The notes under the pieces are model-generated. The model was not told the DNA's origin and ran no database searches. It worked only from the letters and a program-made list of their open reading frames with translations. A DNA stretch of 64,000 bases from Alistipes sp. dk3624 (GTDB taxonomy: Bacteria; Bacteroidota; Bacteroidia; Bacteroidales; Rikenellaceae): the NCBI RefSeq assembly GCF_009557455.1, contig NZ_CP045651.1, forward strand, positions 2,604,001 to 2,668,000, in the 5' to 3' direction. This document shows positions 52,023 through 59,783 of this stretch, piece by piece (within the stretch, counting starts at the first letter, position 1; every line of letters starts with the position of its first letter). The translations under genes were made by a program, and so were the position numbers.

Positions 52023-53555
52023 ATGAAAAAGTATTTACAACTCAGCGCCTTATGTTTGGTCGTATTGGCGGCGGGCATTTTCAGTTCCTGCAAGGACGAC
52101 GAGTCCGGCTCGTCGAGCCCGTTGCTCGGGATGTCCGTGCAACTGGCTGCGGCGGACAGTACCGTTTCGACACGGATCAATATCGATCATGCCAACCGCC
52201 TCGTGACCGTTTCGCTTAGCCAGGAAGCGCGCGATCTGAGTCATGTTCTCTGTACGTTCGACCTGGTCAACGGTGCGTCTCTTTATACGCCGAGCGTTAC
52301 GAATCCTGTCGAGATGGATCTGAACGACGTGACCGGCGTAAATATCCTTACGGGCGGCAGTATCGTTTGCTATAAGATCGTAGCGGAGGTGGACAGCCCG
52401 ATCAAGGACGTGAAGGCATCTTACGGGGGAGCGGAAGCGGTTACCAGTATTGATACGAAAACGCGTTTGATCAATGTTTATTTCGGCAGCGATCCCGTGG
52501 ACTTCACGCAGGTTCAGGTGGAATTCGTGATTTCGGCGATCTCGTCGATGGTCGATCCTACGAGCACGAATCTAACGATGGATCTGTCGGCCGATACGAC
52601 TTATGTGAAGGTTCAGAACGACCTGGTGGGTACGGCTACCTACAAGATGATCTGCTGGAACGATCCTTCGGATAACAATCTTGCGATTAAGCGGAGTGCG
52701 GACGTGGAAGTCACCGACAACGGCGGCGGCAGCTATACGCTGAATACGACGGGTACGGCTCCGACCGTCTCTACGTCGATGTTCCCGGTATCGGCCGGTT
52801 CTGTGGTTTCGTTCTCGTACAAGGCAACCAAAGCGATCGGTCGCCCGAGGTTGAGTCTGGATGTGAATAACAAGAAATTGCAGATGCTCGGTTACGAGAT
52901 GAACCAGGCTGACGATTGGACGGAATATGCCGTAGATTTGGGCGGCGTTTACTTCGATATGGGATCGGAACTTGCACCGGGTTATCCGTTGACGCTCTCG
53001 TTGGGCAGCGAATCCGGCGTGACGATCGAGATCAAGGATATCCAGGTACGCGAAAAGAACTATGAGGAACAGATGTTCGCCGACAACGCTTATTACTTCA
53101 AGTTTGAAGACGGCAAGACCGGAAACAATTTGAAGGTGAACGATGTGACTACGGATGAACAATTCCTTACCTATAAGTTCACTCCGAGCGGCACTTCCGA
53201 TCCGTATGTTTCTGCGAAGAGCCGTGAAAAAGCGGTAACGATCAATGACAATCAGATCTATTTCGAATACAAGAGCGAATCACCGTTCGAACTACAGTTG
53301 TTCTGGCAGGCAGTAGCCGATTCATGGAGCGGCCGCGCCGGGTATATGCTTCCCGTTTCGGATGTTTGGGTTGCCGTTCATATGGATTGGACGGATCAGG
53401 TGAAGAGCATCTTTACGACCAATCCGACGGCCGGGGATGCGGGAGCTCCGTTCCGCTTCGACTTGGAAGACCTGAAAGATCATAGCGGCGGAATGATTGC
53501 TAACGTACCTATTTACGTTCGTAACCTGAGAATAGGTCAAAAGAGTTACGAATAG
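52023..53555 (+). CDS. Surface lipoprotein copy A: DUF5018-like and CBM-like domains
   Basis: 510 residues from the ATG at 52023 (MKKYLQLSALCLVVLAAGIF then SSCKDDESG). The first 215 residues hold two DUF5018-like modules related to those of the preceding gene (NIDHANRLVTVSLSQEA, DTKTRLINVYFGSDP). The rest looks like two carbohydrate-binding jelly rolls (SFSYKATKAIGRPRLSLDV, GVTIEIKDIQVREKNYEEQ; and YYFKFEDGKTGNNLKVND, IANVPIYVRNLRIGQ). It is nearly identical to copy B, 1913 bases downstream. Predicted outer-membrane, surface exposed, glycan binding by inference. Confidence 0.72.
   Translation: MKKYLQLSALCLVVLAAGIFSSCKDDESGSSSPLLGMSVQLAAADSTVSTRINIDHANRLVTVSLSQEARDLSHVLCTFDLVNGASLYTPSVTNPVEMDLNDVTGVNILTGGSIVCYKIVAEVDSPIKDVKASYGGAEAVTSIDTKTRLINVYFGSDPVDFTQVQVEFVISAISSMVDPTSTNLTMDLSADTTYVKVQNDLVGTATYKMICWNDPSDNNLAIKRSADVEVTDNGGGSYTLNTTGTAPTVSTSMFPVSAGSVVSFSYKATKAIGRPRLSLDVNNKKLQMLGYEMNQADDWTEYAVDLGGVYFDMGSELAPGYPLTLSLGSESGVTIEIKDIQVREKNYEEQMFADNAYYFKFEDGKTGNNLKVNDVTTDEQFLTYKFTPSGTSDPYVSAKSREKAVTINDNQIYFEYKSESPFELQLFWQAVADSWSGRAGYMLPVSDVWVAVHMDWTDQVKSIFTTNPTAGDAGAPFRFDLEDLKDHSGGMIANVPIYVRNLRIGQKSYE
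52464..53555 (+). repeat. Homogenised repeat A (near-identical to 54377-55468)
   Basis: 1092 bases of copy A match copy B in register with a single difference that I can find (T at 52862 against C at 54775). The 441 bases before it differ at several dozen sites, with no length change. Confidence 0.85.
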
Positions 53556-53575
53556 TCCGGACCAAAGGTCCAGTT

Positions 53576-53627
53576 AATAAATCAAACGAATCCCCGCAAG
53601 ATCTTGCGGGGATTCGTTTGATTTATT
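53576..53627 (+). terminator. Terminator of copy A: perfect 26-bp palindrome
   Basis: The 52 bases centred between 53601 and 53602 form a perfect inverted repeat with no spacer, the GC core CCCCGCAAGATCTTGCGGGG and AT arms. A short hairpin GGACC-AAA-GGTCC precedes it at 53558-53570. Confidence 0.85.
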
Positions 53628-53809
53628 TTGCAATATGGGATGGTGTGGAAACCAATGACGTGCCGGATGCTGCAGGAGCCTGTCGTATTGTCCGTTTCCG
53701 GAGAATCACGCTGCGTACATCCTGTTAGGAGGTGTTCGAAGATTCGTAATCCATACCTGTTTTTTTGAAGATATGGATGGTTTTTTTAGGTTGAAAAATC
53801 GTGTTTTTT
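53628..53809. other. Intergenic region between lipoprotein copies A and B
   Basis: No recognisable gene. A short ATG frame near 53665 of about 37 codons has no recognisable content. ATCCATA at 53750-53756 can pair with TATGGAT about 15 bases on, around a T7 run, a weak hairpin. The copy B promoter follows. Confidence 0.4.
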
Positions 53810-53840
53810 ATTGTTTTTTTGCAACAATGCGCTAAATTTG
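53810..53840 (+). promoter_or_regulatory. Promoter of lipoprotein copy B
   Basis: ATTG at 53810-53813, 19 bases, TAAATTTG at 53833-53840. The leader of 95 bases ends in ACTTAAAACCTTGTCT, close to the leader end of the first lipoprotein gene. Confidence 0.58.
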
Positions 53841-53935
53841 TCGAGGATAATTTATGTAATTTGAAAAATTAATCCTAAATTTGATCGTGCTTTGAAATCG
53901 AAACAATGAATAATACTAAACTTAAAACCTTGTCT

Positions 53936-55468
53936 ATGAAAAAGTATTTACAAATCAGCGCCTTATGTTTGGTCGTATTGGCGGCGGGCATTTTCAGTTC
54001 CTGCAAAGACGACGAGTCCGGCTCATCGAGCCCGCTGATCGGGATGTCCGTGCAACTGGCTGCGGCGGACAGTACCGTTTCGACACGGATCAATATCGAT
54101 CATGCCAACCGCCTTGTGACCGTTTCGCTTAGCCAGGAAGCGCGCGATCTGAGTCATGTTCTCTGTACGTTCGACCTGGTCAACGGAGCGTCTCTTTATA
54201 CGCCGAGCGTAACGAATCCGGTCGAGTTGGATCTGAGCGACGTGAACGGCGTAAATATCCTCACGGGCGACAACATCGTATGCTATAAGATCGTAGCGGA
54301 AGTGGACAGCCCGATCAAGGAGGTGAAGGCGTCTTACGGAGGAGTCGAAGCCGTAACGAGTCTCGACAAAAAGTCTCGTTTGATCAATGTTTATTTCGGC
54401 AGCGATCCCGTGGACTTCACGCAGGTTCAGGTGGAATTCGTGATTTCGGCGATCTCGTCGATGGTCGATCCTACGAGCACGAATCTAACGATGGATCTGT
54501 CGGCCGATACGACTTATGTGAAGGTTCAGAACGACCTGGTGGGTACGGCTACCTACAAGATGATCTGCTGGAACGATCCTTCGGATAACAATCTTGCGAT
54601 TAAGCGGAGTGCGGACGTGGAAGTCACCGACAACGGCGGCGGCAGCTATACGCTGAATACGACGGGTACGGCTCCGACCGTCTCTACGTCGATGTTCCCG
54701 GTATCGGCCGGTTCTGTGGTTTCGTTCTCGTACAAGGCAACCAAAGCGATCGGTCGCCCGAGGTTGAGTCTGGACGTGAATAACAAGAAATTGCAGATGC
54801 TCGGTTACGAGATGAACCAGGCTGACGATTGGACGGAATATGCCGTAGATTTGGGCGGCGTTTACTTCGATATGGGATCGGAACTTGCACCGGGTTATCC
54901 GTTGACGCTCTCGTTGGGCAGCGAATCCGGCGTGACGATCGAGATCAAGGATATCCAGGTACGCGAAAAGAACTATGAGGAACAGATGTTCGCCGACAAC
55001 GCTTATTACTTCAAGTTTGAAGACGGCAAGACCGGAAACAATTTGAAGGTGAACGATGTGACTACGGATGAACAATTCCTTACCTATAAGTTCACTCCGA
55101 GCGGCACTTCCGATCCGTATGTTTCTGCGAAGAGCCGTGAAAAAGCGGTAACGATCAATGACAATCAGATCTATTTCGAATACAAGAGCGAATCACCGTT
55201 CGAACTACAGTTGTTCTGGCAGGCAGTAGCCGATTCATGGAGCGGCCGCGCCGGGTATATGCTTCCCGTTTCGGATGTTTGGGTTGCCGTTCATATGGAT
55301 TGGACGGATCAGGTGAAGAGCATCTTTACGACCAATCCGACGGCCGGGGATGCGGGAGCTCCGTTCCGCTTCGACTTGGAAGACCTGAAAGATCATAGCG
55401 GCGGAATGATTGCTAACGTACCTATTTACGTTCGTAACCTGAGAATAGGTCAAAAGAGTTACGAATAG
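53936..55468 (+). CDS. Surface lipoprotein copy B: DUF5018-like and CBM-like domains
   Basis: 510 residues from the ATG at 53936 (an upstream ATG at 53906 would add ten residues before the lipoprotein signal and is unlikely). Same signal, same domains and same length as copy A. Differences are confined to the N-terminal about 147 residues (for example LDLSDVNGVNILTGDNIV against MDLNDVTGVNILTGGSIV, and SLDKKSRL against SIDTKTRL); beyond this the proteins are identical. A distinct terminator follows. Likely a recent duplicate under gene conversion. Confidence 0.72.
   Translation: MKKYLQISALCLVVLAAGIFSSCKDDESGSSSPLIGMSVQLAAADSTVSTRINIDHANRLVTVSLSQEARDLSHVLCTFDLVNGASLYTPSVTNPVELDLSDVNGVNILTGDNIVCYKIVAEVDSPIKEVKASYGGVEAVTSLDKKSRLINVYFGSDPVDFTQVQVEFVISAISSMVDPTSTNLTMDLSADTTYVKVQNDLVGTATYKMICWNDPSDNNLAIKRSADVEVTDNGGGSYTLNTTGTAPTVSTSMFPVSAGSVVSFSYKATKAIGRPRLSLDVNNKKLQMLGYEMNQADDWTEYAVDLGGVYFDMGSELAPGYPLTLSLGSESGVTIEIKDIQVREKNYEEQMFADNAYYFKFEDGKTGNNLKVNDVTTDEQFLTYKFTPSGTSDPYVSAKSREKAVTINDNQIYFEYKSESPFELQLFWQAVADSWSGRAGYMLPVSDVWVAVHMDWTDQVKSIFTTNPTAGDAGAPFRFDLEDLKDHSGGMIANVPIYVRNLRIGQKSYE
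54377..55468 (+). repeat. Homogenised repeat B (near-identical to 52464-53555)
   Basis: Second member of the 1092-base direct repeat. Both flanks differ: several dozen substitutions on the left, and on the right only about 25 bases of similarity past the stop codon (a GGACC-NNN-GGTCC hairpin) before unrelated terminators. Confidence 0.85.
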
Positions 55469-55495
55469 TTCGGACCGGAGGTCCCGTTAATATTC

Positions 55496-55535
55496 AAAGA
55501 AAGCGCTGCGGCATTTGTCGCAGCGCTTTCTTTTT
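55496..55535 (+). terminator. Terminator of copy B
   Basis: 15-bp perfect stem (AAAGAAAGCGCTGCG with its complement), loop GCATTTGT, then T-rich. Also sits past the 3' end of the convergent nuclease gene. Confidence 0.82.
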
Positions 55536-55752
55536 AGTTCGCGAACGTTTGCAAGGAATCCTATCGGATATAAGCCGGCTTCGATCATCATGATTAAGAC
55601 CTTCGAGAGCATAACGGTACCGTTTCGGGCGATTTCCGATTTGTAGGTGGGATCGGGAAGAGGTGGGCAAGGGGGAAGCCGTTTCCGTACCTTGTCGCTA
55701 TTGGTTCTGCTGGGAGGAGTTGCCGGCGTAGGAGCGGTTGCTTTAGGCCCTT
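55536..55752. other. Gap between copy B and the AddA-like gene
   Basis: No supported gene. Open frames here run into the terminator hairpin or overlap the nuclease gene in another frame. Confidence 0.4.
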
Positions 55753-58700
55753 CTAACCTACCGCGTTTGCTGCGACCCGTTCGATCTCCTGGAGTTCGAC
55801 ATACCACAGGTATCCCGTTACGGAACGGTATCCCATATCCCGGAGCAGCCGCATGTAGGCTTCGATTTGCCGGGTGTGTGCCGTTCGTTTTTTGCGTCCG
55901 AATTTGTAGTCGATCACGACGGCTTCGGTTCCCCGGGTCAGTACCCGGTCGGGTCGCCGTACGGTCGGGGCGTTCGGGACGAGAATCGTATTTTCGTTCC
56001 GTACGGCGCTCCAACGGCTGTCGAACCACGACGCGATCAACGGATCGTCCAGCGCTTTGTCAAGCAGGGCCTGTACCTGCTGCGCTTCGTTGTCCGACAG
56101 AAGACCGTTTCGGCGCATCTGCTGCAGCCGGGGCATGATCTCCGTGCGGTCTGCGACCTGTTCGAACAGCCGGTGCATGAGGATGCCGTGGTCGCGCAGC
56201 GACGGGGCAGGAGGATCGTCCTGTTCGAAATAGCGTTGCGAACTCAGCCTGAATTTCAGTTTGCTGTGGTTTTTCTCTACCGGGTAGGAGGCCGGGTAAC
56301 CGGTGGCGGCATGTTCTTCTGCAGGGGAGACGGCGGGAGTGCCGAAATCGTAGGTCAGTCCTTGTTCCGTTTCCGAAAAATGTCCCTGAAGCGTTCCGAT
56401 CTTCGCATTGCCCTCGCCGTCGGTTTCGATGGAACCGAGAATCAACTGGTGAATGCGCGCCGTGTTCTCCTGCGCGCTCCGGGGGAACTGGATGTGCAGT
56501 TCCTCTTCGGCGCGGGTCGCCGCCACGTAGAATAGGTTGATGTTATCGATTTGGGCGAGAACCGTTTCGCGGAAATAGGCTTCCGAAAAGTAGGATTCGG
56601 CCAGCGCTTTGTTCCATTCGAGAGGAACGTGCTCCAGTGTGTCGAACGGAGCTTCGGGGCTTCGGGCCCACAGCAAACTGCCCGTTTTGGGTTGCAGGCT
56701 CCAGTTACAGTAGGGAATACATACGGCTTTGTACTGCAGTCCTTTGGACTTGTGTATCGTGATGATATTGATGGCGTCTCGGTTGCGCGGCAGGTGGATC
56801 GATTGGGTGCGTCCCGATTCGTCCCACCATTGCAGGAAAAGCGGGATATCGGCGATCCTGGAAGTTCCGAATGCGTGGATCTGTTCTTCCAGCGCCTGTA
56901 TGTAGGCGATCTCGTCTTTTTTCTCCGCGAGCCGGTAGAAAAGGACGATTTCGCTGAACGCTTCTTCGAGGAAAAGCAGCCGCAACCGGCCGATCCATGC
57001 GCTCTCGTCCGGCGTCGGCGGTTCGTCCAGGTTGCGCCCCAGGTAGCGGTTGTAGAAAGCTATGCGGATCCTGTCGTCCGGAGACGATGCGATTTGCAGT
57101 ACGGCGATGATGAAGCCGACGGTGTCGGAGTTGTCTATTTGTAGGGCTTCCTGCGTAACGACGTCGTAACAGTACGGCGTGTCCGGGCGGGAGGCCTTGT
57201 AGTCGAGCAATTGCCTGGCTACGGCTACGCCCTGGGCGTTGGTGCGTACCAGTACGGCGATGTCGCCGGGCGCGTAACCGCGCCGTTGCAGTTCTTCGAC
57301 CGTTTCGATGACCGGCGTTCGCGCCGTTTCTTCTTCCGGCGGATCGTATGCCGTGATCCGGACGTATCCGGCCTGCGGAGCGCGGTGCTGCTTTTGCTTT
57401 AGGTCGCTGTAAGCTTCCGCCAGCATGTCGGTCAGTTCGCGGCGCAGGGAGGCCGATATGGTTCCCTCCCCGGCGGACGCGTCGAGCAGCCGGTTCAGCG
57501 ATTCGTTGGCCGACCGGACGCACCGTTCGATCAGGTTGTTGTTGAAGGCGACGATCGTTCCCGAACTGCGATAGTTCGTGTCCAGAGTCTGCTCGGCGAT
57601 CTGCCCGAACGCTTCGCGGACTTTCCGTCCCAGAATCTGCCAGTCGCCGCCCCGCCACCGGTAGATCGACTGTTTGACGTCGCCTACCAGCAGGACGGGA
57701 AATTCGTCCTGCTGCGCCACGGCGTTTTCGAGTAGCGGGACGAAATTCTGCCACTGCTGCGACGAGGTGTCCTGGAATTCGTCGATCATGAAGTGCGAGA
57801 ACGTATTGCCCGTTTTTTCGTAAATAAACGGCGTATCGTTGCCGGCGATCAGCTTGTTGATGATCGAGTTGGTTTCGGAGATCGGGATCAGGTGCTGTTC
57901 GGCGCAGACTTCCGCGATTTTTTCGTTCAGGTTGTTCAGCAGCGCGAAGCTGCGATAGTTGGTTTGCAGCAGCCGGGTCGTGTTCAGAAAACGGAAATTG
58001 CGGTCGAACGTTTCGCAAAGCCGCCCGAACAGTCCGCGCAGTTGCGGAACGAGGCTCAATATCTTCGCTCGGTGCGGCGATTTGGCGCTGACCCATTTGT
58101 CGTCCGAACCGAGGGCGTCCTGCACGCGTTTACCGTAAGGGACGATCTCCCCGTTGTTTATCCGCGTCAGGTAACCGGTGCAGCCTTGGCGGCCGTAGGC
58201 GAAATCTTCCGGACGCAATCCCGCGTCGGCGATCACCGCCAGCGCTTCGGAGGCGGTTCGCCGCATTTCGTCTTTGACGGCCCGGCTTCGGGCGATCGCC
58301 TCGCCTACGACGGCCGTCAGCTTTTCCGGCGTGACCGGTTCGCTTTGCAGTGTTTTGTACTGTTCCCTGAAAAGTTCCCTGCCTAAGGCGACGATTTCGC
58401 TGCGAACGTCCCATTTGCCGTTCCGGTCGATCTGCTCCTCGGCGAAACGGACGATCCATTTCCGCAGTTTGTCGTCCGTGGCGATCGCTTCGATCAGACG
58501 GTCGGCGGCCGTATCGAGCAGCGGATCGGTTTGCAGTTCGAGGTTGAAGTTGATGTCGATGCCCAGCTCTTTGATGAACGAACGGATGATGCGCTGGAAA
58601 AATTTATCGATCGTGACGATGGTGAAATGGCTGTAATCGTGCAGTATTCGGGTGCGCGCTTCCCGGGCCCGCCGACGGATCGTGTCGGGGGGCAGTTCCA

Positions 58701-58929
58701 GGTCGCGCACCAGTTCGGGCAGGTATCCGTCCGGCGCGCCGCAGGCCAGGCGGTTGATCTCGCTGATGATCCGTTGTTTCATCTCCTCGGTAGCCTTGTT
58801 GGTAAAGGTGACGGCGAGGATATGCCGGTAGCGTCCGGGATCGCGAATCACGTTGCGGATATAGGCGTAGGCCAACTGGTAGGTTTTACCGGAACCGGCC
58901 GAAGCTTTCAGGATTTTGACATTTCCCAT
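55753..58929 (-). CDS. AddA-like UvrD-family helicase-nuclease
   Basis: 1058 residues. All UvrD/RecB helicase motifs are visible: Walker A KASAGSGKTYQLA at residues 8-20, FTNKATEEMKQRI (Ia), Walker B DEFQDTSSQQW, LLVGDVKQSIYRWRGGDW (III), DTNYRSSGTIVAFNN (IV), TIHKSKGLQYKAV (V) and YVAATRAEEELHI (VI). The C-terminal RecB-type nuclease has EAVVIDYKFG with the D-x-K pair and a following Q-I-EAYMRLL helix. It would process double-strand breaks with the AddB-like protein encoded on the other side of the GIN gene. Confidence 0.9.
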   Translation of the reverse strand: MGNVKILKASAGSGKTYQLAYAYIRNVIRDPGRYRHILAVTFTNKATEEMKQRIISEINRLACGAPDGYLPELVRDLELPPDTIRRRAREARTRILHDYSHFTIVTIDKFFQRIIRSFIKELGIDINFNLELQTDPLLDTAADRLIEAIATDDKLRKWIVRFAEEQIDRNGKWDVRSEIVALGRELFREQYKTLQSEPVTPEKLTAVVGEAIARSRAVKDEMRRTASEALAVIADAGLRPEDFAYGRQGCTGYLTRINNGEIVPYGKRVQDALGSDDKWVSAKSPHRAKILSLVPQLRGLFGRLCETFDRNFRFLNTTRLLQTNYRSFALLNNLNEKIAEVCAEQHLIPISETNSIINKLIAGNDTPFIYEKTGNTFSHFMIDEFQDTSSQQWQNFVPLLENAVAQQDEFPVLLVGDVKQSIYRWRGGDWQILGRKVREAFGQIAEQTLDTNYRSSGTIVAFNNNLIERCVRSANESLNRLLDASAGEGTISASLRRELTDMLAEAYSDLKQKQHRAPQAGYVRITAYDPPEEETARTPVIETVEELQRRGYAPGDIAVLVRTNAQGVAVARQLLDYKASRPDTPYCYDVVTQEALQIDNSDTVGFIIAVLQIASSPDDRIRIAFYNRYLGRNLDEPPTPDESAWIGRLRLLFLEEAFSEIVLFYRLAEKKDEIAYIQALEEQIHAFGTSRIADIPLFLQWWDESGRTQSIHLPRNRDAINIITIHKSKGLQYKAVCIPYCNWSLQPKTGSLLWARSPEAPFDTLEHVPLEWNKALAESYFSEAYFRETVLAQIDNINLFYVAATRAEEELHIQFPRSAQENTARIHQLILGSIETDGEGNAKIGTLQGHFSETEQGLTYDFGTPAVSPAEEHAATGYPASYPVEKNHSKLKFRLSSQRYFEQDDPPAPSLRDHGILMHRLFEQVADRTEIMPRLQQMRRNGLLSDNEAQQVQALLDKALDDPLIASWFDSRWSAVRNENTILVPNAPTVRRPDRVLTRGTEAVVIDYKFGRKKRTAHTRQIEAYMRLLRDMGYRSVTGYLWYVELQEIERVAANAVG

Positions 58930-58970
58930 GTAACAAAAAAACGCTTGTATGCGTTAAAGGTATAGAAAAG

Positions 58971-59001
58971 ATTGATAATCTCGCATAAAATAGTATTTTT
59001 G
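58971..59001 (+). promoter_or_regulatory. Promoter of the GIN-domain gene
   Basis: ATTG at 58971-58974, 19 bases, TATTTTTG at 58994-59001; the start codon is 20 bases downstream. Confidence 0.65.
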
Positions 59002-59021
59002 TATCATAAAAACCGGATGCC

Positions 59022-59708
59022 ATGAAAAAGTTTTTGGCGCTGGCCGTGCTGATGGGAATTGCAGTGTTGCCGGCTTTTGCACAACAGGAGATTAGAAGCG
59101 AGGGATCGCTGGATTTTTCGAAAGCGGATCTGAGCGGGAACCTGACCGTGAAGATGATTCGATCCGACACGGCGCGGATTGCGATCAAACTGCAGGATGC
59201 GGAGATCAATCGGTTGAATTGGGGCGTTAAGGACGGTCTGCTGACCGTTCGGCTGAAACCCGGGATGAACGGCAAGGGTAGCGCCGACGTGACGCTCTAT
59301 TACGACAGCCTGTCGTCGGTGAAAGTTTCCGGAGCCAACGTATCGGTTGCGGGGGTATTGTCGGCCGTTATGCTGGACATAGACCTGTCGGCCGGAGCGA
59401 CTTTCGGCGCCGAGCTTGCGACGAAAGACACTTATATGAAAGTAGCCGGCAATTCGGTCGCCAACGTGACCGGAACGACGAAATATTTTACGCTCGTGGC
59501 CGGGGCCAGGTCGAAGGTGGATTGCCGGGCGCTGACGGCCGAAGATGTGCGCGTCGAAGCCGGATCGGCTGCCGAAGTTTATGTGAACGTGACCGAACGT
59601 CTTCAGATGACTGCCGATACCGGGGCCGCGATTTTCTACAAGGGTTCTCCGGAGATCCTCCGGTCTTCGTCGAAAATGCTGGGAACGATCAACAATATCG
59701 GGCAATAA
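59022..59708 (+). CDS. Secreted GIN-domain (DUF2807) protein
   Basis: 228 residues, signal peptide MKKFLALAVLMGIAVLPAFA then QQEIRSEGS. The rest is a right-handed beta-helix-like DUF2807 (head GIN) domain of repeating short strands: LSSVKVSGANVSVAGVLS, VAGNSVANVTGTTKYF, LVAGARSKVDCRALTAEDV. Family members are called putative auto-transporter adhesins, but there is no barrel here, so the function is unknown. It lies between the two nuclease genes and may be cotranscribed with the AddB-like gene, 75 bases on. Confidence 0.82.
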   Translation: MKKFLALAVLMGIAVLPAFAQQEIRSEGSLDFSKADLSGNLTVKMIRSDTARIAIKLQDAEINRLNWGVKDGLLTVRLKPGMNGKGSADVTLYYDSLSSVKVSGANVSVAGVLSAVMLDIDLSAGATFGAELATKDTYMKVAGNSVANVTGTTKYFTLVAGARSKVDCRALTAEDVRVEAGSAAEVYVNVTERLQMTADTGAAIFYKGSPEILRSSSKMLGTINNIGQ

Positions 59709-59783
59709 GGATATTTCCGGTTGCCGAATGGAATTTACGGTGCCGTCCGGTTTGCGGGCGGCATTTTTTAACAATACGATCCG

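Noticed and set aside
55487-56029. A 180-codon frame near the AddA-like gene end
   Set aside because: Its C-terminal codons are the terminator hairpin of copy B and the rest overlaps the nuclease gene in another frame.
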